The notes beneath the pieces were generated by a model. That model saw nothing but the letters and a program-made list of their open reading frames with translations, had not been told where the DNA came from and made no database searches. Below, in pieces: positions 35,269 to 47,260 of a DNA stretch of 64,000 nt. Every line of letters starts with the position of its first letter. Position 1 is the stretch's first letter. This DNA comes from Dendrobium chrysotoxum (taxonomy: Eukaryota; Streptophyta; Magnoliopsida; Asparagales; Orchidaceae): the NCBI GenBank assembly GCA_019925795.1, contig CM034313.1:83235663-83299662 (forward strand). Reading direction: 5' to 3'. The position numbers were made by a program, and so were the translations under genes.

Positions 35269-35627
35269 TCTGGTGGTCCCCTCCGTCTTGGGGCTCATCC
35301 AAAGCCTTCCAGGGCTTGAGCTCACTGGCATCGAGCTCATGAGGCTCAGAGAGTGTCTCCTCCCACTTGGCACCATCCAATGGCTTGCCCTAGTCATCCC
35401 AGTCGCCCAAGGCCGCGGTAATAACTTGAATAGGGTACTTCGATCCAGACAATCTCATTCAAATCCAGCTTCTCCAAAAACACTGCCTAGAGCTCTATAA
35501 ATATTCCCATTTCTTCCCCCAGCTTCCTAGCCCTCTAGCTACCATCCTGAGTGAATTTTGGTGAAAGATCTATGCCTCCTGCTCGAACTCCTACTTCTGG
35601 TGAACCTCTAGCCTCGACATCTGAAGG
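35269..35627. repeat. Direct repeat, right copy (about 360 bp)
   Basis: Matches 33692-34060. It contains CTTCCAGGGCTTGAGCTCAC and CTCATGAGGCTCAGAGAGTG in both copies. Open frames here are not protein-like. Confidence 0.85.
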
Positions 35628-35639
35628 AGAAGTGTGAAA

Positions 35640-38240
35640 TAAACTTCGGGTCTACGAGGCTATTAGCTTAGCCACAAGAAATGTGAAATAAACTTCACGA
35701 TCCTGGTGTAAACAAAGCTGGTAATCACCTAACACTCAAAATACATTTTAAAATCAACCTTAATACATTAATATTTAAACTCAAATATAAATCTCTTAAA
35801 CCTTCAACAAATCAAATCATTTGACAACTTTAACAAACTACCTAGTTTATGACATATCTAAGCCACAACCTTCTACACACTTTAGATGGTTTGTTAGGGA
35901 AACCAACTCTAATTTTAGGCTAAGCCAGTGTTTACTTTTCTATTATTATGTGCTGAGTTTTTCGAGATTTTCACTGCATACTGGTTGAAAATTGATTGAT
36001 TGATGTGAGTGTTTATTTAATTATGCAATCTATAAATTGATGTGATGGACGATAGATTTTTCTTAGGTTAGGAATGATCGAGATACTCACAAAATTTTTT
36101 GTAGGTGGCAATACTTATGCAGGACTAAAATAAAGGGGGCAAAATAAAATTTAAATTAACAAAATTTTTTGCATGTACTAATTGTTAAATCCCCCTTAAA
36201 ATTTAAAAGAGCATGACCAAGTGTGGCTGTAATTTAATTTATGCAAATATATAACTTCTTGGGATGTTTATTTATATTAATTGCTTAGGATAACATTATA
36301 GGGAGTCCAGATTTTTATTTTGAACTTAGATGTAATTCAATTGAGTTGTAAAATATAAAAGTGAGTTTTGAATTGGGATACAAGCATCTAACTTGGGGCC
36401 CAAAGAGGAGGAAACATCTCTTAGGATAGATTTTCCTTCCATTTGGACATCCAAAGTTAGGATGATTTAATATCCAAAAAGAAAAGAAAACACCCCTCCC
36501 AGGAGGAGTTTTTTTTCATCTAGATATCTGGACATGACAAATCCAAGGAGCTCGAAGAGAAGAAGGATGAAGAAGTGCAGACGAAGACTATCCCACTCAA
36601 AGTCACTTGTGTCAATCCTAGGATTAGAATTTGGGTGGTTGTCAGTGGTATCCGGCCACTTTTAATTTCTATAAATTCTGAGTTGTAATTAAAAGGCATT
36701 TACTTATGGATGTTTATTTATTTAATTAATTTGATTGGTTGATTTACATTACTTGTGCTTAGAAATATCTATTTTTTAGTTTTTTTTGGCATGCCGCTAT
36801 TATTTTAGCTTGGATACGCAGAGGCTCGTGAGGGTACACTAAAAATTATTTCTACTCAAAATCTAAATAAAATTTTTAGGCTAACACGATCTAAGAAGTA
36901 AGTCTGGGGCTGTCGGGAGTTCTCATTTATGCATATTAATTGCTTCTCTTCCTTGATAGGCACCTCGCCACCTATAGGTTCTGGTAGACCACCTAGCCTG
37001 TTATGGTGTAGATCTATGAAGGGGATGTGCTATCTCTAGGAAAAAAAAATTTTTAAGCCTTTTTAAAACTGCTTCATACATTTTAAGCATTTTATCAAGT
37101 TAATTAACATGCATTGTATTAGAAACAAATTAAAAGTGTCTAAAATTCTAATTGCATTTCTAAGCATTTTCACCTTACATAAAGTCAAGGGGTCAATTAG
37201 AATCTGCTCTAGACATCGGCCCCAATTCTCAAAAATTTAATTAACAATATCCCTATCACTCTTTCATAAAAAGATCAAACTCATGGATTTTAAATCGCCT
37301 AGGTGGTTGGTTGGCTCCCCAATCCAAGCTAGGGTAAGTCCAAATTTTGCACTGTATTTGTTATATTCAGATAACTGTTATCTAGTACCCAATTGAGATT
37401 TAGGTTCTGAGGTAAGTCTAAGCCTTAAGACCACAACCTTTCGAAATATAATCTTAAATTTCTAATAAATAATCAACTTAAATTGAAGATTCTCTTGATC
37501 TAAAACTTAAAGCCTAACATATAGAATAGATTGGGGCACATCTGAATTTTTTTCAGAATCTCAAAGTGCTTCTTACTCCTCCTCCTTCGATCTCTATATA
37601 TAGTGTTCAAACTTGAACCAACCCCAATTGAGATTCCAAATTCACCCCCCTTGGTATCCTCCTCGAAAATCTTTAAAAATAAAATTTTCTGTTGTTATTC
37701 TAATCAAGATTATTCGTAGGGAATTCAACCTCCCTACGATGTAATTAATTACGAGGGTTTGCGCTCATAGAAAATTTAGAACCTACACCTATTTTTCAAA
37801 AATTAATTTTCAAAATTCAATTAATCTCCTTTGAAAAAATTAAGAATCAACAACGATCATTATCATTATATTCAAACGATCGATTAGAAAATGATATTTT
37901 CTTCCCTTGGGAAGATGTATCCTTTCTTGTCAAGACTCTGAATATGAAATTAATGATCTCTTATCCAGGCTATCGTTGTTAGATACTCAATAGAACTTCA
38001 TGTTGACCTTTTGGGGGTTATGTAGTTCTTTCTTGAATTTGACTATTATAATCTGGATAAAACTTTCAGTTTCGTTATCTGGACTCATTAGGGAACGATA
38101 TCTTCGCCTCCCAATGTGATATATCATTCATAATGACGTATTCGATTTCGAGGCCAAAATTTCAGAAATTAAATTTCCCAAAGAAGATTAACCTTTCTAA
38201 AACCTCTTTTTTCAAAATCAACTTTTCAAACAAACAACCG
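35640..38240. other. Non-genic stretch
   Basis: No coding content. The part around 37560-37800 has CTATATATAGTG and downstream GAATTCAACCTCCCTACG, which reads like an LTR promoter/leader, but no second LTR or coding remnant was found. Confidence 0.45.
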
Positions 38241-38249
38241 CATAAACCC

Positions 38250-40490
38250 AGAAATGATATGGAAGATGAGCATCAAGTAGTAGAGTGCGAGCTGTTTCAA
38301 CTATGTGACGATGCTTGCATTCAACTACTCCATTTTGCTGTGGGGTATAAGGACAAGATATCTGGTGAGTAATGCCATGAGTGATAAGGAAATTTTTAAA
38401 GGCATTATGAACATATTATTTGCTTCCATCAATCCATAATGTGATAATGTGAGTAGAGAATTTTTTTTCCACCAGAAGCTTAAATTGTTGAAATTTTTGA
38501 AAAGTTTCTTATTTGTAATGCTTTGGATAAAGCCAAGAAAATCTAGTAAAGTCATCAATAAACACAACATAGTAACGATAGTCATTAAATGAGTTAAAAG
38601 GCGCAGGGCCCAATACATTAGAGTAAAGTAATTGTAAAGGATGAGAGGTACATGAAGTAGAGAGAGGGAAACTAATTTTATGACTAGTGGGGTATAAGGA
38701 CAAGATATCTGGTGAGTAATGCCATGAGTTAGTGGAGGCAGCTTTGGAGAGGAGGGCGGCTGGAGGAGTTGGAACAAGGTGAGCTGAAGCGGGTAGAGTC
38801 CATTATGACTGTGACCTTGAAGGAGAAGGCGGTTGGTTGCCAAATCCTTGATTTGGAAGCCATGAGGTAGGAATAAAACAGAACAATTGTTATTAGTAGT
38901 TAGTTGGTGAATAGATAGAAGATTGTGAGTAAGGTTTGGAACATAAAACAGTGGTTTGAGCAGGAGCTTACAGGATGGTATGGGTAAGAGACCTTGGTCA
39001 TGAGAAATCACAACTAGGTAGGGATTGCCCGCTACCAACAGAGATGGATTGAGACCCATAGTACTCTGTAGGTGATTGTAGTTGAGACAAGTCAAGTGTA
39101 ATATGAGATGAAGCACCGCTATCTAAAAACCATTCACTCGGAGGAGCTGGCTGATTAGAAGCAGTAAAAGCAGTGGGGTTCTGAGTGGATGGTCGGTATG
39201 ATAAATCTACTCTATACCAACATTGTGCAGCTGTGTGACCCCACTTAAAGTAGATCTGACAGGTAACATAAGAGTTTATGGTTCACCCACCTCGATCAAC
39301 AAATGTGCATCCTCTCCTGACATTTGATCTCCCACTAGCGTAAGGAGTGAAAGAGCGACCATGTCCTCTACCACGAGAGGCATACAATGCAGGTAGTGTA
39401 TCTGATGTTTCAGAAATGTGATTATCACGCAGTGCTTCAGCGGCTAGCATGATTTCTTCACTGTATAGCAGTGAATATAAGTTGTCCAGGGTCAGGGGAT
39501 GTAACTTAGTGCGTATGGCAGACTTGAAAGCATGATAAGATGCATGAAGTCCATTTAAGGTGTAGAGAATGACATCTTTGGTGTCAAGTGAGCTACCCGC
39601 AGCGTTTATTGCATCCACCTTGGATTTTATAAGCGACAGGTATTGCCACATTGTCAGATCCTTCATTTTTATGTGGTGTAATTCATTTTTAAGTTGCATA
39701 ATACGTGACTGATTAGTAGCTTGAAGCCTCTTATTTATGGTGATCCAAATACTATAGCATGTGTCAAGGTTTAAAATGTAGGGAAGGAGAGAATCAGAGA
39801 TAATCGAAAATAGTGCTGCAGCTAAGTTTTGATCTGCTAACATCCATTGAGTGTAGCTGGGATTAGGTGACGGCAAACCATGCATTGATCGGTGCCAGTA
39901 ATGTATCGACTTGAGCATGGAGAGAAGCCATCCAAGAAACCCTCATAACCATTCGCTTTGAAAATCTTAAGCACCTGAACACGCCATATGGGGTGATTTT
40001 CGGCAGTTAGTGGAGTATGTATAATACTCTTGATGTTCGCCATAAAGAACTTTAGCTGAAATGAGATGACGCCTCCTGCAATATCTTTTTTTTGCTTCTG
40101 GAGTCATGGTCTCTTGCGATGAAGAAGAATCTGTGTTATCCATTGGATACTGTGAAGCTTCAGCTCTGATACCATGTAAACCTCGAAACATGTACCTACA
40201 TCAGAGACATTAGAGTACAATATGAGAATCAAAGGTTAGTGAAAGCTTGGACTTTTTCCTATTCATTTCATCACACAAAACAGAAGATACATAGGCATAT
40301 ATATATAGGAGCTATCTACATCAGACGGTTTGCATAACAGGATGATCGAGGAATACCAACGATTGTGATGCAGAAATCTGAACAGCAACAGCAAGCGCCA
40401 GAGAAGGTGGCGCCGCTAGTTCTGTGTAGCTGAGAACGACTTGGCATCATTAGTGTGAGTGGATGGCTCTAAACCGTTATCACTTTCCAA
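38250..40490 (-). pseudogene. Ty1/copia retrotransposon, 5' half (LTR-gag-PR-INT), broken
   Basis: Minus strand. The probable LTR remnant (about 40180-40490) ends ...TTTACA at 40180 and is followed by a TGGTATCAGAGC primer site (initiator tRNA-Met type). Then comes gag: SIIHTPLTAENHPIWRVQVL and, after frameshifts, the UBN2-type domain (YSIWITINKRLQATNQSRIM, VDAINAAGSSLDTKD). The protease/GAG-pre-integrase region (LLKPLFYVPNLTHNLLSIHQ) and integrase core (DYRYYVVFIDDFTRFSWLYP) follow. It stops at about 38250 shortly after CPYTPQQNGVVECKHRH and HLPYHFWVYA. No RT or RNase H, no 3' LTR. Several frameshifts. It abuts the 3' end of unit B, as the other copia half abuts unit A. Confidence 0.85.
40165..40179 (-). 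other. Copia primer-binding site
   Basis: Minus strand TGGTATCAGAGC immediately after the LTR end, complementary to plant initiator methionine tRNA 3' end as usual in Ty1/copia. Confidence 0.8.
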
Positions 40491-40493
40491 TGG

Positions 40494-40496
<3 letters not shown>

Positions 40497-40549
<53 letters not shown>

Positions 40550-40563
40550 ATTATTATTATTAT
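40497..40563. repeat. (TA)n then (TTA)n microsatellite
   Basis: About 24 TA units followed by about six TTA units, between the copia LTR remnant and the start of unit B. Confidence 0.95.
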
Positions 40564-41824
40564 TGAATACAAGAAAAATAAATTAAAAACAATAGAAAAT
40601 ATAAATAAAGAACACAAACTATGCCTTTTGTTTATATAAAAATATATATTACATCAAGCTTATATTTATATAATCCATATTAACCATAGCATACATGGAT
40701 ATTCTGATCATTAATTTTTGTACAATTGGCAACTAACTACAAGACAACTAAAATAACATAATAAATCTTCAGACTTTCTTCACCCAGTGTAGAGCCTAAG
40801 ACGTGACGTAATGTTTGTTCTACAAATAGGACATTTCAACAGGTTATTCCCGCATCGTCTGCAGCACTGCATCCATGAATTGTTTGTTTATAAATTATAG
40901 CTTCATATAATAAAAAAACGTTGAAATTGATCGCCATTTGTAAGAAGGAAACTCACTGTATGGCCACATCCGAAGGCCAAATCCTTCGCATTTGTCCAGC
41001 AAATCGGACAAGCCTGTTTTCAATTGAAGAGATTTTCTTAGTTAATATGATTTTGTAGTTTATTTTTGAAGTATAAGGAAGGAAAATTTCAACTGCATTT
41101 CCTCATATAATTTGTTTTTAAGGGACTTGAAAATCATTTGATTTGTTTGGATATTTATTCACCTCGTTACGATCATCAGAAATACTGGAACGTGAAGTAC
41201 TTGTTTCTCTCCTTAAAGATAATCGTTGTTTGCTTACAGGTTGGGGAGGAGGTCTAAATGTTACTTGTTTGGCCTTCCCAGTCGTACGCCTGTATCCATT
41301 TAAGCGAGATAATCAGCCAATATAATGAAATATGAACTACATATATAGGACCTCATTTTCTAAATGATCATTTTGTTTGATTGTAAACTCAATCCAATCA
41401 AATGATAGAATGTAATAATTTCATTCTATTTTTAAAATATAAGCTTTGACTTCAAACAACCAAGTGAGGATTAAAAGCTGAAACTAACTGTATATCTGAT
41501 TATATAAATACCCGAGAAGACCAAGTTCTTTCGTAGCTTTGTACTGGATGGGAACCTCCATTAGAGCAGCCAGTGCGAAAGCTGCTTCCTTCTCTGCTGG
41601 GCTAGCATTTTTGGCCATGATCTTGGAGAAGTTAACGAACTGCATTTTATTGTTTCTTAAATAGAGCGTCATAAGAGGAAGAATAAAAACAAATTATTCT
41701 GATTCAAATATTCATTGATCTATATCATCTCTCACAATGCCTTAAACAAATTAACTCGTCATAGTTATAATCTGTTGTTAACTGTTGATCTAATTACAGG
41801 TTGATTCAGATCAGTAGCCCATTG

Positions 41825-43463
41825 ACTTTATAATGAATATTTAATTAAACTCATTTATGACTACTTAATTACAATTAAAAGCATATTTTAGGGTTTTTTT
41901 TGTTTTACAATTCCTGCCGACTCTACTCCTCCTTTTCACGCAAGCAGCGGACCAAACTGATCGAACACCTATCATCACGCGACTGGGGAAGAGCTCTTAC
42001 GCGCACACAGACTGAAGGCAAAGCGCCGAACCAGGAACAACCACTGCTTTCTCGTTCGAACACGAAACGCTTGCAGGCCGAAGCAGTTCACGGCGGCTCG
42101 CTGGCTTGCGACGGGACGGAGGACAGGCCGACGGAGACTGCAGTCTGCAGATTTCTAAGATTTCCGAGTGCAACACTCGTGTATTCAGATTTCAGAAGGT
42201 ATTGTTCTCAACAAATGTCCATTTTCAGATTTCAGATCCAGCAAATCTCCATTTGGACAAGTTGTTTCTGCTTTACTTGATAAACCCTATTAGGCTTGTC
42301 CGTTTTCCCTTCATGTCATTTGTCTGTAGTGGCATTCACAAATTCTTACTTATTCGTAAATTTTTAGATGACTTCTTAGTTCTTATTATGCAATAGTTGC
42401 ATAGGCTATTCAATGGTTGTTGTCTTGTTGAGGGTTGATATTCGAGATGTCTTCGAAACTTTATAGCAGAGTGTATCTGCTAATCATCCATATAATTAGA
42501 TATTGCGGATCTTCATGGAAAAAATTGTTAATGTTGCAATTTTTGCATTCAGGAACATTTCCAGAAACAAAGAATTTCGAGTGCTCTGAAACAGTTGACA
42601 GGTATATTTTTAAATAGCGATCTCTCTTACTTGTCTTACATGTGATAATCATAAAATTAGTTGTTTCAACTTGTACATTATAGAAGAAAATGTGCAACCT
42701 ATTTCATTTTTAACAATGAGTATTAAGTCCATGAAAATCATTTATAAGAATAAATTATTAAATCAATGACAAGAAAAAACCAAAGAACTCACTGTCCACA
42801 ACAATTGAAGTCATATATTGTTTCAGTGTTCAAGAAATCACTAGAGCTAACTTTTACTCCATGAAACAACTGATTTCATGCATTGTTTCATTGCCAAACA
42901 ACTGATTTCATGCATTGTTTCAATGTTGTGGCAAACTCAAAAAATTCTGGCTTGAAATCACTAGAGTTGATGATTTGATGACCGAACTTGTATGAAAAAG
43001 CAAGCTTGCCACCCTCACCTATAAGCTCTGTGCGCTAGAATATTTCTTCATTTGAGATCAGTCCACTACGAAGTATCCCAGGCTAAGCAAAGCTGTAGGC
43101 ATGCACAAGCCATAATATAGTACTAGAAGGGAGAAGTAGGCTCAAACTTCCTATACAAGATTACGAAAACTTGGCCTCTCGAATGAATCTATTATCTTTA
43201 GAAAAATCTAAAGGAGATTTTCACAGCTTGATAAAGTCAATCTATAGTCCATAATTTGCTTATTTCAATGGACCCCTTTCCAATAAGAGGAGTAAGAAAA
43301 CCTTAACTCACTTAAAACCAAACCAAACCAAACCAAAACCAAGAGATTTATCTCAATATTGTTTCAATGTTCATCAAAGCATACTTTTGCTCCATGAAAC
43401 ACCTGATCTCATGCCTTGTTTTAATGATTTGTGCCCCCACATGAAAAAAATCCTCGGCCCCTG
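41825..43463. other. B-specific 1.64-kb stretch in intron 7
   Basis: 41930-42180 is GC-richer than its surroundings and has a UTR-like look (CGCGACTGGGGAAGAGCTCT, CGACGGGACGGAGGACAGGC). No protein recognised in any frame. 42780-43460 has repeated words CAACTGATTTCATGCATTGT and an AACCAAACC run. Ends carry no inverted repeat that I can see. It may be a captured gene 5' end or a displaced fragment. Confidence 0.45.
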
Positions 43464-43783
43464 GTTGGAATGTTTAAAAAGTTGTTTTTATTTTCTTGTT
43501 TGCATGTTTAAATTGTTTTTTTTTAAATGTAATTTATTTTTTCTCAAAAAATAAATTTGAAGAAAACAAGAAAAATTTTTGTTTATTTTTTTTTCATTCA
43601 ACTGACATTTTTTTTTCTTTTGGCTATATTGTTCCACCAAAAAGCAATAACTAAGCACCTCCGATCCGAATGAAGGAAGTTAAGAAAAGCTTCTAAATAA
43701 TTTGTTGGGGTTAGTTTGTTTGATAGATAAGGTCCTTAAAAGGTAAAATTGTTGCTGAAATTCTAATTTCAAATCTAGTCTAA

Positions 43784-43983
43784 GGGTCCGTTGAGGGACA
43801 GTTACAGTTTTTTATAAAAGTGATCATAAAACTACTTAGAGAAAGTAGCTTTCTAGAAACTAACAGTAGAAAATAGCTTCCTAGCCCAAAAAATTATTGA
43901 AAGCAGCAAAAAAATAGTAGTCAAACAAAAACTTTAATTGCGATCTAAAAACAAAACAGTAGAAAGCTGTCTGAAATGAAGCC
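43784..43983. mobile_element. Harbinger/Tourist-type MITE in RGLG copy B intron 7
   Basis: 200 bp, right terminus AAGCTGTCTGAAATGAAGCC, left terminus GGGTCCGTTGAGGGACAG (diverged), flanked by TAA at 43781-43783 and 43984-43986. Copy A has only the right half at about 24690-24765, with an internal deletion. Confidence 0.72.
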
Positions 43984-44144
43984 TAAGCCACAACAAGTTA
44001 AATCTTATGATTATGATTTTAAAGAAAAAAAATTTTCTTCTAAGTTATACAATCTTTCAATGTTTCTTCTCAAATAAAGAGAGAATTTGACTTGCTATAG
44101 AGAGAGAGAGAGAGAGGGAGAGGGCGAGAGAGTAAGAATGTGAT

Positions 44145-44975
44145 CTATGTTGCACCGATACGGATACGGCGACACGGATACGACACGATACAGATACAGG
44201 ACACGTCAATTCCTAAAACTACAGGATACGGGTATGGCGCGGACACGGCATTATAATTTATAAATCATAATTAAAAATTAAGAAAGCAATCAAAGCATAA
44301 TATTTGAAATGATAAAAAAAATGAAAGCAACATCATTTGTAGCCTTGTTACTTATAATATCAAAATAAAAGTAAGCATTGAGTCAAGGGAAGAGTTAAAA
44401 CTCATTGCCTAATAAGAATTTTGTGGCATCATTCCACTAATTATGTTGTTGCATGATTTGGTGGCATGTTTATTAAATAACATATGAAAGCTAAACTTCC
44501 TTTTTTTTTCCATTTAAGAAGACATACAAATCACAATAACATGATTTTTTTAATACATGAAACAAAAATCAAAGCATTACAAATGCAAAATAATTTGATG
44601 CCCTAATATCCTATTTTCTAGTAAACTAACATCAATGTAAATGGCTCGCAGGTTCGAAAATGAGAGAACCTCACTCACATCCGCGAAAGTAAATACGACG
44701 CATATTTTTTTGGATTTTTTTCGTCTTTCAACGAACACGCGTATCTGATATGCGTGTCCTTTTGAAATTAAATAGTATTTTAATTGGACACGGCTTTGAC
44801 GTATCCGACACGTATCAGTGCCATGTCGGACACGGATACGGATGCGTATCCGTGTCTGACACATATCCGACGGATGCGTATCCGTGTCCGACACATATCT
44901 GACGGACATGTATCCGTGTCCGACACATATCCGATACAGCATGCCTTCACAAATAGGTGTATCGGTGCAACATAG
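44145..44975. mobile_element. 831-bp TIR element 13 bp inside RGLG copy B intron 7 donor
   Basis: Perfect 17-bp terminal repeats CTATGTTGCACCGATAC, flanked by AATGTGAT (44137-44144) and AATGTGAC (44976-44983), an 8-bp duplication with one mismatch. Copy A has a single AATGTGATC. The interior has GATACGG-rich ends and, at 44800-44935, tandem CGTATCCGTGTCCGACACAT units. No transposase. The 8-bp duplication suggests hAT, but the terminus is not a classic hAT end, so the superfamily is open. Open frames are repeat translations. Confidence 0.85.
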
Positions 44976-45469
44976 AATGTGACCATACCTGAAAATTGTC
45001 AAAGGCTCGAGCTGGAATCTTATCATCAAATTTTTGCATGTCTTCCCATGGTCCATCCCCAACTCCTACTAACACAATTGACAATGGAAAATAACTGAAA
45101 AGAAAGAAGGAAAATTAATAAACAAATAATTAGATGCGATGAACGAAAGTCAATTATCGAAAAAAAATCAATCAACATTTGTAGAATAATGCATGTTGAT
45201 GGCTTCTTAGGAAAAGAAATAAATAGTTCACACTGTTGATCTTATATAATTAACTAAGACACGCAAATTAAAGCACGTTTAAGTAGAAAATAACTTATAT
45301 TTTGAAAGATAATGGTTTTCATCTTCTAATCTCAGTTATTGCAAGCCAAACATGACGTTTCGTGTAGAACAAAAGAAATGTAAAGAATCCCTAAGCTTTA
45401 TCTTGCACTGCAAACTAGTCCTTTCATTAATGATTTGTTAAAAATTAACTACATTTTTAAAATGCCCAA

Positions 45470-45926
45470 AGATGAGGTTAAGCATCTATTGGAGATTAAA
45501 TTAATAGCAGAGGCATCAATAAATGACTTGACCTGTCAAATTGACCTAAAAAATTCAAATTCGGTTGACCCAATAAATAAACGGACCTGGTTTATGTATA
45601 GAATTTTAACCCGTTTATTAAACAAGTTGATTTTGGGTTGACTTATGAACCCGTGTTTGACTCGAAAATATGACACATTTAATACTTTTCATTTAAATTC
45701 TTTTTCTAACAAGTATGGTCATTTTATTTTTTATCAAATAACATAAATTATATAGTTGTTAAGTTATAAATTCTTTTTTTTATCCAAAACGGGTCAACAG
45801 ACCGAGTTCGGGTCATTCGGGTTCATGGGTTTGTCTTTTTGACTTGTTTATTAAACGGGTCAGATTCGGATTAATTGTAATTGGGTCGGACCAGAACCAA
45901 GCCCATCAACCTATTTCGACACCCCT
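45470..45926. mobile_element. hAT-like MITE, fuller copy in unit B
   Basis: Inverted-repeat-like halves rich in AACCCGTTTATTAAAC/GTTTATTAAACGGGTCAG, ending TTTCGACACCCCTAATT. The right half matches 25173-25316. Ends not precisely fixed. Confidence 0.45.
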
Positions 45927-46838
45927 AATTAATAGATATCATAATTAGTTTTATATGCCCGCGCTTTGTAACTCAGTATCTTCGATGAACATATGCTTGT
46001 AGCACTGTGCAATATGCAAACAAAGAATGAAATAGTTAACAAAAGAGGCCAAGTTTTGTGGTTGACCCTTAGGTATTTTTTACTTAGCCATTAGCTTTTA
46101 TCAAGTTCATTGATGTGCATGCATCTAAAACTTTTATTTTTATTTATTTATTTTTTTTTGGGTGTTAAATATCATTTGGCTCCATCTAGGACTTTCAAGA
46201 AAGATTTTATGGGTTTTTTTCCCAAAAAAAAAGGGACAACTTTGTTATAGCTATCACGATCTTAAAATCTAACTGTAAAGTAGTTTTACCACACAAAAAT
46301 TCTAAACAAATAGAGAGAAAGAGACAAGAAAATAATAGCCAAATAAAAATATGATTATGATTTTAAAATAAAAGTAGTAAGAAATTACCCCAATTATCAG
46401 CCAAAATTTCTTCCAAATAAAAATATTAATGAGCAGAGTTGAATACCTTGCCACAACAATTGAGTTGATTGTGCTTTCCTCCTGTGGACTCAGATCCTTT
46501 CCTTCTGTATCAACACTTCTGGTAACCTTTGCATGAATGGAATTTAATTTAATTAATTTTCAAATAATTAAAAAAAGGTAGAGAAGATAGGGTGGCTAAC
46601 AAATTTTCAAATATCAACCTGCCCGTCTGCTATAATAACCAAAACGTGATACTGTCCTCCACTGTTCTTGACAATGTGAACCGCAGCTTCTACTACAGGT
46701 GCAAATGACGTCGGACCTATCATCACAAAACGAAATCATGGTGGACTGTTTTGCAAACATTAGATATGAAATAAAGGACGCAGATTAATTTTATTATTTA
46801 AGAGACAAGAATGGAATGCTTATTCATAAACACATTAA

Positions 46839-47029
46839 GGCTTCATTTGAGATTGCTTTTCTTATTGCTTTGCTTTTTCGTATTTCAAAAATAATTTTTG
46901 TTTGACCATTATTTTTTCACTATTTTCAAAAAAAATATGTTAGAAATTTACATTCTACAATAGTTTTGAAAGATTACTTTCTCTACAACAGTTTTATAAA
47001 TCATTAAGAAAGCTGTCTCAAATGAAGCC
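46839..47029. mobile_element. Harbinger/Tourist-type MITE in RGLG intron 4, copy B
   Basis: 191 bp, ends GGCTTCATTTGAGATTGC and AAGCTGTCTCAAATGAAGCC, TAA on each side (46836-46838, 47030-47032). Orthologous to 26242-26420. Confidence 0.85.
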
Positions 47030-47260
47030 TAAATAATTTTAATCTATTAATATATATCTATTATATTTAAGTGTATACATGTATATAAAAAATAAAATTT
47101 CAAAAAAGAAAGTGTATACATGTATATGCCGAGGTAAGCAATTCAAATGCATTCCATCAGGTTCGAGTTAATGGGATACAGGTAGGAGAAGTGGTGGAGC
47201 TAAAGGGGGGTTTGTGGGGGCCTCATAGGCCCAAGAACATTTTTTGGCTCCGCGATAGGC

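Larger units (their letters stand above)
40780..46716 (-). pseudogene. RGLG: RGLG-type E3 ligase, copy B, exons 5-11 only
   Basis: Exons: 46716-46619, 46526-46447, 45094-44989, 41639-41512, 41289-41163, 41013-40957, 40866-40780. They match copy A exons 5-11 with the same splice sites and frame. Exon 6 is 80 nt here and in frame (VTRSVDTEGKD), so copy B shows the ancestral state of the exon that is shifted in copy A. Changes such as VKNSGGQYH for VENSGGQYH, and RLSLRRE and RSSISDD in exon 9, are substitutions, not breaks. The RING reads CCRRCGNNLLKCPICRT. No exon 1-4 equivalent appears up to 64000, and intron 4 now holds a 7.4-kb MULE. I therefore call it a truncated pseudogene, though exons beyond the window cannot be excluded. 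Confidence 0.85.

Noticed and set aside
13895..40490. The copia 3' half at 13.9-16.4 kb and 5' half at 38.2-40.5 kb as one element split by an inversion
   Set aside because: Both contain the CPYTP-QxGV integrase segment, so they overlap, and the overlapping residues differ. They are two separate elements.
44577..45062. 161-codon minus frame over the TIR element
   Set aside because: It reads through the CGTATCCGTGTCCGAC tandem repeat and into RGLG exon 7 in a different frame. Not a gene.
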